Of a stretch of DNA of 17,902 nt, positions 1-6,214 are shown piece by piece (the stretch's first letter is position 1; each line of letters opens with the position of its first letter). The position numbers and the translations under genes are program-made. The stretch is from AC-50 sp035640455 (GTDB lineage: Bacteria; Actinomycetota; Thermoleophilia; Gaiellales; Gaiellaceae), in assembly GCA_035640455.1 (NCBI GenBank), contig DASQWB010000168.1:1-17902 (forward strand), written 5' to 3'. The notes beneath the pieces were generated by a model. It was not told the origin of the DNA and searched no databases. It saw nothing but the letters and a program-made list of their open reading frames with translations.

Positions 1-2
1 GG

Positions 3-44
3 GCGCGGGACCCTCTCAGATCCCGCAAGCTCGTGTTGCGCCAT
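3..44 (-). CDS. Possible start of a further gene downstream of dgcN (partial)
   Basis: On the minus strand an ATG follows the dgcN stop directly (TAG then ATG, no gap) and stays open for 14 codons (MAQHELAGSERVPR) to the window edge. Zero spacing would fit a third gene of the same operon, but 14 codons are too few to assign a family. The same stretch contains a 6-bp inverted repeat (5-10 with 21-26, loop of 10) that could instead be a terminator-like hairpin, so this may not be coding. Confidence 0.3.
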   Translation of the reverse strand, partial: MAQHELAGSERVPR

Positions 45-1091
45 CTAGTCGGCGCGTGCGGGCTCGACCTTGAGACTCTCGAGGACCGCGTCGAGCAGAC
101 GGCCGGCGCCGAAGCGCACCGGGTCGTCGGCCGGCAGCCCCGTCTCGGACTCCGCCTCGGCTACGGCGTCGCGCGCGGCGTCCTCCTCGAGGGCCCGCGT
201 GTTCACCGCCACCGCGACGACGCGCGCGGGCCGCACCGGCAGAGAAATCCGCTCGTGCAGCTCGACGAGCTCGGCAAGCGGCGGGATCGGGTGGTGGCCG
301 GCGGCGCCCTCGATCTCCGTCCGGCCGGCCTCGTGGCAGAGCACGTAGGCGTGCGGCACCGAGCCGTGCATGAGCCCGAGCGTGACCCCGGAGTAGAGCG
401 GGTGGAGCAACGAGCCCTGGCCCTCGACCCAGAGCAGGTCGCCGCGGGCAGCGCCCTCGACGAGGAGCCGCTCCGCCGCGCCCGCGAGGAAGTCCGAGAC
501 GACGGCGTCGACCGAGATCCCCCACCCTGCGATCGCGATCCCCGTCTGCCCCGTCGGCACGAAGACCGAGCTCAGCCCGCGCCGGCGTGCCTCGAGGTCG
601 AGCTCGCAGGAGACGGTCATCTTGCCGATCGCGCAGTCGGAGCCGACGGTGAGGACGATGCGCGCGTCGACCTCGAGGTTCTCGCCGGTGACCGTGCTCA
701 GGTCGGCCGGCGGCCGGCGCAGGTCGCGGAGCTCGACGCCGTGGCGCCGCGCGAGCTCGACGAGCTCGGGGTCGTCGGCGAGGAACACGTGCAGGCCGTT
801 CTCGATGTCGAGCCCCCTGGACACGCAGGAGCGGAGCAGGTCGATCCATTCCGGCGGAAAGCGGCCGCCCTGGGTCGCGACGCCGACGAGCGCGGTCGTC
901 GGGCCGAAGCGCAGCCCTTCGTCGACCGAGCCCACCACCGGCAGCCCGTCCTCCGTCTCGCCCGCCCGCGTGGAGTCGAGGATCGCCACGACGTCGTCGC
1001 GGCGGTAGCGCAGGACGCCCTGCATCGTCTTGCCGTAGTGCGGATCGGCGGAGAAGCCCTCAGCGAGGACGAGATAGCGCTTCGGCTTCAA
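45..1091 (-). CDS. dgcN: DUF1611 P-loop protein, DgcN-like D-glutamate N-acetyltransferase
   Basis: 348-residue DUF1611 protein. An N-terminal Rossmann-like half (about 1-130) precedes a P-loop half with a Walker-A-like GSDCAIGKMT at 150-159, the family hallmark VPTGQTGIAIAG at about 178-189 and EGQGSLLHP at 213-221. Length fits the family. In marine bacteria the homologue DgcN converts D-Glu to N-acetyl-D-Glu, which its partner racemase DgcA turns into N-acetyl-L-Glu. That assignment is established there and transferred here because of the gene pairing. The start is an ATG lying 32 nt inside the 3' end of the epimerase gene, so the two are very probably cotranscribed and translationally coupled. 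The protein is cytosolic. Substrate specificity cannot be read from the sequence; an acyl transfer on another amino acid is possible. Confidence 0.85.
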   Translation of the reverse strand: MKPKRYLVLAEGFSADPHYGKTMQGVLRYRRDDVVAILDSTRAGETEDGLPVVGSVDEGLRFGPTTALVGVATQGGRFPPEWIDLLRSCVSRGLDIENGLHVFLADDPELVELARRHGVELRDLRRPPADLSTVTGENLEVDARIVLTVGSDCAIGKMTVSCELDLEARRRGLSSVFVPTGQTGIAIAGWGISVDAVVSDFLAGAAERLLVEGAARGDLLWVEGQGSLLHPLYSGVTLGLMHGSVPHAYVLCHEAGRTEIEGAAGHHPIPPLAELVELHERISLPVRPARVVAVAVNTRALEEDAARDAVAEAESETGLPADDPVRFGAGRLLDAVLESLKVEPARAD

Positions 1092-2076
1092 CTCCGAGAC
1101 CCGGTTCCGAAGGGGGCAGCTGCACGCCGTCGACGAGCTCGACGCCGGGACAGGGATCCTCGGCGAGCAGGAGGTTCCCGTCGAGGTCGACGTGGTCGCA
1201 GAGCGAGGCGATCTGCGCCGCCGCCGAGATGGCGAGGCCGGACTCGACCATGCAGCCGAGCATGACGCCGAGCCCGAGCGCCCGCGCCGCGTGGACCATC
1301 CGCACCGCCTCGCGGATGCCGCCCGACTTCGCGAGCTTGATGTTGATCCCGTCCGCGAGGCGGGCGCACTCGGCGACGTCCGGGAGGGTGTGGCAGTTCT
1401 CGTCCAGGTAGACCGGGATCGGCGAGCGGCCCTTGAGGACCGCCTCGGCCGAGGCGGGCAGCGGCTGCTCGCAGTACTCGACGCCGAGCTCGGCGAGCCG
1501 CGGAAGGCTCTCGAGCGCCTCGGCCTCTTCCCAGCCCTCGTTCACGTCGACCTGGAGCGGGAGGTCGGTGACGCCGCGGACGGCGCGGACACGCTCGACG
1601 TCGAGCCCGTCGCCCGCGCCGAGCTTCAGCTTCAGGCGCTTGAAGCTCGCCGCAGCGTCCTCTGCGCGCCGCGCCATGTCGTCGGGGTCGCCGAGCCAGA
1701 CCGTCCACGAGGTCGGCGGGCCGGCGCGCGGCAGGCCGAGCAGGCGCCACACCGGCTGGCCGGCGAGCCGGCCGCAGAGGTCGTGCAGCGCCGCGTCGAG
1801 CGCCGCCCGGGCGGCGAACTCGCGCCGCGGCAGGCGGTCGAGGATCTCCTCCAGCGCGAAGGGGTCGTCGCCGAGGAGGTCGGCGTGCTCCTCGACGTAG
1901 CCGAGCGCCGACTCGGCCGACTCGTCGTAGCGGTCGATCGGCGCCGCCTCACCGAGTCCCCGGACGCCGTCGTGCTCGATCTCGACCTGGACGACCTCCG
2001 CGGTGTCCTGGGAGGAGCGCGAGATGACGAACGTCTCGGCGAGACGCAGCGTGACGACGCGGCCCGAGACCTGCAC
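1060..2076 (-). CDS. dgcA: Enolase-superfamily dipeptide epimerase, DgcA-like N-acetyl-amino-acid racemase
   Basis: 338-residue member of the mandelate racemase/muconate lactonizing enzyme group. A capping domain (about 1-115) precedes a barrel with the full catalytic set: KLKLG with bases K149/K151, metal ligands D177 (DVNEGW), E203 (EQPL) and D225 (LDENC), the second base in NIKLAKSGG (K247), and a DLDG pair at 297-300 typical of dipeptide epimerases. The family epimerises L-Ala-D/L-Glu and related dipeptides. Next to a DUF1611 gene it more likely acts as the N-acetyl-D-Glu racemase DgcA. It is the first gene of the pair. The start is GTG with no Shine-Dalgarno visible; a GGGGGT/ACCCCC inverted repeat lies directly upstream, followed by the divergent tRNA-Arg. 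Confidence 0.88.
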   Translation of the reverse strand: MQVSGRVVTLRLAETFVISRSSQDTAEVVQVEIEHDGVRGLGEAAPIDRYDESAESALGYVEEHADLLGDDPFALEEILDRLPRREFAARAALDAALHDLCGRLAGQPVWRLLGLPRAGPPTSWTVWLGDPDDMARRAEDAAASFKRLKLKLGAGDGLDVERVRAVRGVTDLPLQVDVNEGWEEAEALESLPRLAELGVEYCEQPLPASAEAVLKGRSPIPVYLDENCHTLPDVAECARLADGINIKLAKSGGIREAVRMVHAARALGLGVMLGCMVESGLAISAAAQIASLCDHVDLDGNLLLAEDPCPGVELVDGVQLPPSEPGLGVEAEALSRPR

Positions 2077-2097
2077 GGGGGTACACTACGCACCCCC
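2077..2097. promoter_or_regulatory. Inverted repeat and tRNA -10-like box between dgcA start and tRNA-Arg
   Basis: The 21 bp between the dgcA GTG and the tRNA 5' end form GGGGGT-N9-ACCCCC (arms 2077-2082 and 2092-2097). Inside is TACACT (2082-2087), a -10-like box placed 10 nt before the tRNA start. No convincing -35 element is seen. Seen: the symmetry and the hexamer. Inferred: a tRNA promoter element, and either an operator or an RNA hairpin at the 5' end of the dgcA transcript. Confidence 0.4.
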
Positions 2098-2170
2098 GCG
2101 CCCGTAGCTCAGGGGATAGAGCGCGCGCCTCCGGAGCGCGAGGTCGCAGGTTCGATTCCTGCCGGGCGCA
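2098..2170 (+). tRNA. tRNA-Arg (anticodon CCG)
   Basis: A complete 73-nt cloverleaf can be folded by hand. The acceptor GCGCCCG pairs perfectly with CGGGCGC (2163-2169), with discriminator A2170. The D-stem is GCTC/GAGC, the anticodon stem CGCGC/GCGCG with loop CTCCGGA (anticodon CCG, reads CGG), and the T-stem GCAGG/CCTGC with loop TTCGATT. CCA is not encoded, so it must be added after transcription. Its 3' end is followed by two GC hairpins and the repeat-flanked HNH gene. Confidence 0.96.
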
Positions 2171-2187
2171 CTTCCCTCGGAACCGCC

Positions 2188-2287
2188 CTCGGAAGTCCGG
2201 CCCCCTTCGGGGGCCATGACGACTCCCTCGGGAGTCCGTCCGAGTGCCTTTGTGGGCCGCAGCCGCCATGTCGGCTTCGGCGGCGCC
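2188..2287 (+). repeat. Left copy of diverged direct repeat flanking the HNH gene
   Basis: About 100 bp between the tRNA-Arg and the HNH gene that reappears, diverged, at 3216-3302. Shared blocks are CTCGGA(A/G)GTCCGGC at the left, GACGAC followed by CTCGGG in the middle, and a 22-nt identical core at 2254-2275 (core of copy two at 3266-3287) beginning GGGCCGCAGCC. The right edge GCGGCGCC ends exactly where the possible ATG at 2288 begins. The copies differ by small indels, so the duplication is not recent or the sequence is a dispersed genomic repeat. Confidence 0.65.
2199..2236. terminator. Two tandem GC hairpins after tRNA-Arg
   Basis: GGCCCCC-TTC-GGGGGCC (2199-2215) forms a 7-bp stem, and GACTCC-CTCG-GGAGTC (2221-2236) a 6-bp stem. 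They start 29 nt after the tRNA 3' end. There is no T-tract, so these would be L-shaped or processing hairpins rather than classical intrinsic terminators. They also lie inside the left copy of the flanking repeat. Confidence 0.45.
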
Positions 2288-2308
2288 ATGCACAATCGGA
2301 ATTACCAA

Positions 2309-3202
2309 ATGAGCGGCCGGACGAAGAAGGAGCAGTGGATTCGCAAGGCAGTCGCGATCACCGACGCCCTGACCACGAACGGCGGCGGGCGCTACCTCTG
2401 CCCGCTCTGCTTGCACTGGTTCGCCGACCTCGACGAGCTGAGCCTCGAACACGCGCCGCCGGAGAGCCTCGGCGGCCGGCACATCGCTATCACCTGCCGC
2501 GGCTGCAACAGCACCGCTGGTCACACCGTTGATGCGGAGCTTCGCTTGGCGGAAACGATCCGCGAATTCGGGTTACGCAGGATGACGAAGCCCATGCCCG
2601 CGACGTTCCGGTTCGCTGGGATCGAGCAGCGCGTCGAGGCGCTGTTCGACCCCGATGGCCTCTCCATCGTCGGCGTGTCTAAGCAGAACCACCCCGACAC
2701 GGCCTCGGCGATGACGGCGGCCTTCGATGAGGTGGTTGCCGAACGCTCGACCAATGTCGTGTTCAAGCTCTCGTTTCGGACGCCCGATTTCCGAAAAGCT
2801 TCGATCGGGTGGCTGCGCGCCGCCTATCTTGTCGCGTTCGCCACACTCGGCTACCGATACATCCTCCGCGAGGAGCTCGAAGAGGTTCGCCAGCAGATCC
2901 GCGACCCCGCCGCGGAGATCCTCAAGCGCTACTGCGTCATCACACAGAAGGGTCCAGCCGACCGGTGCATCACGTTCGTCAGTGAGCCACTCGAACTGAA
3001 GAGCGTCATCGTCTTTGTCAATCCCTATGCAGTGTTCCTGCCAAGCGATGAGTCAGCCGGCACGTATGAGCGCCTCGGCGCGCTCGACCCGTGGCCGCCC
3101 GCCTCATTGACGCTGTCCGGGGCAACCGCACCGTGGCCGACGCGGCCGGGCTACGCCCTCGATCGGGCCGCCGTCGATGGCGCCTCACCGGACCCTGAAT
3201 AA
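2309..3202 (+). CDS. HNH-type endonuclease-like protein, probably acquired
   Basis: A 297-residue protein from this ATG. A zinc-binding HNH-like fold is visible near the N-terminus: CPLC about 30 residues in, LEHAPPESLGG supplying the central His, then CRGCNSTAGH with the second Cys pair and the Asn. The remaining 230 or so residues match nothing I recognise. HNH proteins cleave or nick DNA; target and biological role are unknown. ATG 2288, ending flush with the left repeat, and ATG 2216 are alternative starts; the 2216 start would translate the repeat and is unlikely. No good Shine-Dalgarno precedes any of them. Codon use is visibly less GC-biased than in all neighbours (many T- and A-ending codons) and the gene is bracketed by diverged repeats beside a tRNA, so it was probably transferred. 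It is lone: no methylase or partner gene is adjacent. Confidence 0.72.
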   Translation: MSGRTKKEQWIRKAVAITDALTTNGGGRYLCPLCLHWFADLDELSLEHAPPESLGGRHIAITCRGCNSTAGHTVDAELRLAETIREFGLRRMTKPMPATFRFAGIEQRVEALFDPDGLSIVGVSKQNHPDTASAMTAAFDEVVAERSTNVVFKLSFRTPDFRKASIGWLRAAYLVAFATLGYRYILREELEEVRQQIRDPAAEILKRYCVITQKGPADRCITFVSEPLELKSVIVFVNPYAVFLPSDESAGTYERLGALDPWPPASLTLSGATAPWPTRPGYALDRAAVDGASPDPE

Positions 3203-3215
3203 GCCCGAAGCTTCG

Positions 3216-3302
3216 CTCGGAGGTCCGGCACGACGACGTCCTCGGGGATTCCTCCGAATGCGTCTGGGCCGCAGCCGCCATGTCGGCCGCGGCAGCGGCG
3301 CC
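3216..3302 (+). repeat. Right copy of diverged direct repeat flanking the HNH gene
   Basis: Second copy of the repeat at 2188-2287, with the same order of blocks and the 22-nt identical core at 3266-3287. It ends with GCGGCGCC at the stop codon of the small gene on the minus strand. The palindrome CGAAGCTTCG lies just before it (about 3205-3214). No classical intrinsic terminator is present in this gap. Confidence 0.65.
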
Positions 3303-3616
3303 TACTGCGGGCGCAGGTAATCGTAGAACTGCGGGTCGGCTAGGTGGTAGAGGATGTGCCGGAACTCTTCGCCTACATCCAGCAGCAGGGACTCGATCTC
3401 GTTAGCGGTGAGATCGTCTGCGAGAAGCCGCGGCAGGAGGTTGTCGAGAAACTGGAGGAACGACTCTTCGAGGTCCCCGAAGGCATGGGCGAGCGTCCAT
3501 GCCTCCTCGTCGCCGTGCTTGCTCACGGCCGCGACGTCGGCGAGCTTGCGGGCGAGCCTCGCTCGCGCCTCCGCGTCGGCTAGGAGCGGCTGCCGCACCG
3601 CCGGGACCTTACGCAC
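3302..3616 (-). CDS. Small alpha-helical protein of unknown function
   Basis: A 104-residue acidic, mostly helical protein with no signal peptide or membrane segment. The C-terminal part contains VGEEFRHILYHLADPQFYDYL (split here as VGEEFRHILYHL and ADPQFYDYL, about 81-101), which looks conserved-protein-like, with aromatic and charged residues placed as in a small helical bundle. I do not recognise the family. It begins at a GTG 23 nt after the dehydrogenase stop on the same strand, so it is probably the last gene of that transcription unit. A Shine-Dalgarno is not obvious; the GTG at codon 6 is an alternative start. Base composition resembles the neighbours. Confidence 0.6.
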   Translation of the reverse strand: MRKVPAVRQPLLADAEARARLARKLADVAAVSKHGDEEAWTLAHAFGDLEESFLQFLDNLLPRLLADDLTANEIESLLLDVGEEFRHILYHLADPQFYDYLRPQ

Positions 3617-3639
3617 CGGCTACGACACGCCTACGGCTG

Positions 3640-4665
3640 TCATAACCGAGTTCGGGCCAGTTGTTCGGCGGCGGCTTCGGTCGTGGTCCCTTCGGTCTCT
3701 GCCTTCGAATAGACCTCGGTGAGCGCGTCGCCGATCGCGGCGAACCGTTCCTCGATCTGCTCCCGCGTCCAGCCGAGGTGCTCTGTGCCGAGCGAGTGGA
3801 GGACGCCGCCGGCGTTGATCACGAAGTCCGGCGCGTAGAGGATTCCGGCATCGCGCAGGCGCTCGGCGTCTTCGAGCTCGGCGAGCTGGTTGTTCGCCGA
3901 GCCCGCGACGATGCGGCAGCGCAGCCGCGGGATCGTCTCCGCGTTCAGCGTCCCTCCGAGGGCGCACGGGGCGTACACGTCGCACTCGGTGCCGATCACG
4001 GCCTCCGCGGGGACGGCTTCGGCGTCGAAGCTCTCGGCGCGCTCCGGGAGGACGTCGCTCACCAGAACCCGGGCGCCGGCGGCGGCCAGCTGCTCGGCGA
4101 GCGGGGCGCCGACGCTGCCGAGCCCCTGCACGAGCACGACGCGCCCCTCGAGCGAATCCGTGCCGAGGACGTGGCGCACGCTCGCGCGGATCCCGTGGAA
4201 GACGCCGCGCGCGGTCTGCGGGCCCGGGTCGCCGGAGCCGCCGCGCTCCTCGCTGCGGCAGAAGACGTAGGGGCAGCGCTCGCCGATCACGTCCATGTCC
4301 GTCACGGAGGTATTCACGTCGGGGCCGGTGTGGAAGGTTCCGCGCAGCGAAGTGACGAGGTCGGCATAGCGCAGGAGGAGGCCGCGCCGGGCCTCGCCGC
4401 CCAGGAGCTCCGGAACCGCGAGAACCGCCTTGCCGCCGCCGAAGGGCATGTCGACGGCGCCCATCTTGAGCGTCATGGCCTCCGCCAGTCGCATCGCGTC
4501 TGCGAGCGCGTCGGCGGGCTCGGCATAGACCTTCATCCGCGTGCCGCCACCGGCCGGCCCGCGCGACGTCGAGTGGATGCAGACGAACATCCACGTCCCG
4601 GTCGGGCGGTCGAAGCGGACGACCACCTCCTCGCCGTCCCAGGAGCGCAGCAGCTCCTCCAGCAC
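3640..4665 (-). CDS. Leucine/valine-type amino-acid dehydrogenase (Glu/Leu/Phe/Val family)
   Basis: A 341-residue NAD+-dependent oxidative deaminase that interconverts a branched-chain amino acid and its 2-oxo acid with ammonia. Substrate-domain motifs are GGGTRM (40-44 region), LKMGAVDMPFGGGKAV with the two expected lysines K67 (carboxylate binding) and K79 (catalytic), and GPDVNTS (114-120). The NAD domain has GLGSVG at 181-186 with an acidic D204 at the strand-2 end, then SANNQL and PDFVINAGG. Length and motifs fit leucine dehydrogenase better than the longer glutamate dehydrogenases; Phe or Val specificity cannot be excluded. The start is GTG, only 10 nt after the ABC ATPase stop, so it is probably cotranscribed with the exporter genes. 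What links it to them is not evident. Confidence 0.9.
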   Translation of the reverse strand: MLEELLRSWDGEEVVVRFDRPTGTWMFVCIHSTSRGPAGGGTRMKVYAEPADALADAMRLAEAMTLKMGAVDMPFGGGKAVLAVPELLGGEARRGLLLRYADLVTSLRGTFHTGPDVNTSVTDMDVIGERCPYVFCRSEERGGSGDPGPQTARGVFHGIRASVRHVLGTDSLEGRVVLVQGLGSVGAPLAEQLAAAGARVLVSDVLPERAESFDAEAVPAEAVIGTECDVYAPCALGGTLNAETIPRLRCRIVAGSANNQLAELEDAERLRDAGILYAPDFVINAGGVLHSLGTEHLGWTREQIEERFAAIGDALTEVYSKAETEGTTTEAAAEQLARTRL

Positions 4666-4675
4666 GACGGGAACG

Positions 4676-6214
4676 CTAGCCCGCGGTCGCGGCGATCTCG
4701 GCCGGCAGCATGAGCGTCGTCTGCGCGGCGGCGATCACGTCGGGGTCGTGGCTGGCGGCGAGGACCGTCGTACCCTGCTCCACCGCCCGCTCGAGCAGGC
4801 GGATGACCAGCCGGCCGGAGAAGCGGTCGAGATGGGCCGTCGGCTCGTCGGCCACGAGCAGGCGCGGCGCCGGTGCGAGGGCTCGCGCGAGCGCGACCCG
4901 CCGCTGCTCGCCGCCCGAGAGCTGGTCGGCACGCCGCTCGGCGAGCTTCTCCAGCCCGACCCAGTCGAGCCAGCGTTCGGCCCGCCTGCGGGTCTCGGCG
5001 TCGTCGAAGCCGCGCAGCCGCAGCGCGAGCTCGACGTTCTCGCGCGCCGAGAGGAAGTCGACGAGCGTCGAGTGCTGCGAGACGTAGCCGAGCGCGCGGC
5101 GGCGCCAGCGGGCGCTCTCCTCGGCGTTCAGCGAGTCGACGCGCTCACCCGCCACCCACACCTGCCCGTCGTCCGGGTAGTCGAGCGCGGCCACGAGGTT
5201 GAGGAGGGTCGTCTTGCCGCTTCCGGACGGCCCGGCGACGACGTGGAGCCGCTCGGGCGCGAAGGTCGCGGAGAGGCCGACAAGGAGCGGCGCGCCGTAG
5301 CTCTTCGTCACCCCGGCGAGTGCCACCTCGGTCTTGTAGCGCTTCTCCGCCGGCTCGACGGGCGGGGCCGTCGGTGCCTCTCCCCTGCGCTCCTGGAGGC
5401 CCTCGGCGAAGAGCTCGATCCTGCCCCAGCTCGCCTCCGCCCGCACCCGCTCGCGGATCCCGGCGCGGTCGCGGAGCCGCTGCGGGAGCCGGAGCCAGCC
5501 GTGCGGATCGAGGATGAGGACCGGATGCGTCGTGCCTTCGGCCGCCAGGCGGCCGTCGCGGATGTGGATCGTCCGGTCGGCGGCGTCGCTCACCGCGGGG
5601 TCGTGCGTGACGAGGAGCGCTGCCGACCCGACCTCGCCGGCGAGGCCCAGCAGCAGGTCGACGACCGCCTCGGTGGCGCGCGCGTCGAGCTCGCCCGTCG
5701 GCTCGTCGGCGAGCACGAGCCGCGGCCGCTTCGCGAGCGCCGCGCACACCGCGACCCGCTGCTGCTCGCCGCCGGAGAGCTCGTACGGGCGGGCGCCGGC
5801 GCGCGTCCCAAGCCCTGCGGTCGCGAGGAGGCTCTCGATCCGGCGCCGCTCGTGGCGGCCGGAGCGGCCGAGCAGGCGGAGCGGCAGCGCGACGATCTCC
5901 TCCACAGTCAGCTCGCGCGGAAGGGCGAGGTGGTAGTGCTGGCGCACGAGGCCGATCGAGGCCCGCCGGAACTGCGCGACCTCGCGCGCGGAGGCGCGCT
6001 CGAGCTGGCGCCCGAGCACCGTCAGCTCGCCGCTCGACTGGCGGAGGAAGCCGGCGCAGAGGGCGAGCAACGTCGACTTCCCGGCGCCGCTCGGCCCGAG
6101 CACGGCGACCGCCTCGCCGTCCGCGACCTCGAGCGAGAGGCCGCGCAGCGCCGCCACGTCGCCGAACGAGGCGCGGTAGAGGTGGAAGAGGTCGCTGGCG
6201 ACGACGGCCGGCAT
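4676..6214 (-). CDS. Twin ABC ATPase (LolD/MacB-type NBDs) with AbrB-like linker
   Basis: 512 residues holding two complete nucleotide-binding domains in one chain. NBD1 has Walker A GPSGAGKST at 40-48, signature LSGGEQ at 146-151, Walker B ending D170-E171 and H-loop H204. NBD2 has Walker A GPSGSGKTT at 328-336, signature LSGGEQ at 432-437, Walker B ending D456-E457 and H489. Both sites look catalytically intact. Residues about 231-271 between them (ILDPHGWLRLP, then AGIRERVRAE, then GRIELF) follow the pattern of a SpoVT/AbrB swapped-hairpin domain, which is unusual here. The start ATG shares one base with the permease stop (TGATG), so translation is coupled and this is the ATPase of that permease. 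The long upstream extension of this reading frame is antisense to the permease and was discarded. Confidence 0.92.
   Translation of the reverse strand: MPAVVASDLFHLYRASFGDVAALRGLSLEVADGEAVAVLGPSGAGKSTLLALCAGFLRQSSGELTVLGRQLERASAREVAQFRRASIGLVRQHYHLALPRELTVEEIVALPLRLLGRSGRHERRRIESLLATAGLGTRAGARPYELSGGEQQRVAVCAALAKRPRLVLADEPTGELDARATEAVVDLLLGLAGEVGSAALLVTHDPAVSDAADRTIHIRDGRLAAEGTTHPVLILDPHGWLRLPQRLRDRAGIRERVRAEASWGRIELFAEGLQERRGEAPTAPPVEPAEKRYKTEVALAGVTKSYGAPLLVGLSATFAPERLHVVAGPSGSGKTTLLNLVAALDYPDDGQVWVAGERVDSLNAEESARWRRRALGYVSQHSTLVDFLSARENVELALRLRGFDDAETRRRAERWLDWVGLEKLAERRADQLSGGEQRRVALARALAPAPRLLVADEPTAHLDRFSGRLVIRLLERAVEQGTTVLAASHDPDVIAAAQTTLMLPAEIAATAG

Noticed and set aside
2086..2295. 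Minus-strand 69-residue frame containing GRNRTCDLALRRRALYPL
   Set aside because: It is the well-known false protein read across the antisense strand of the tRNA-Arg; the tRNA folds perfectly.
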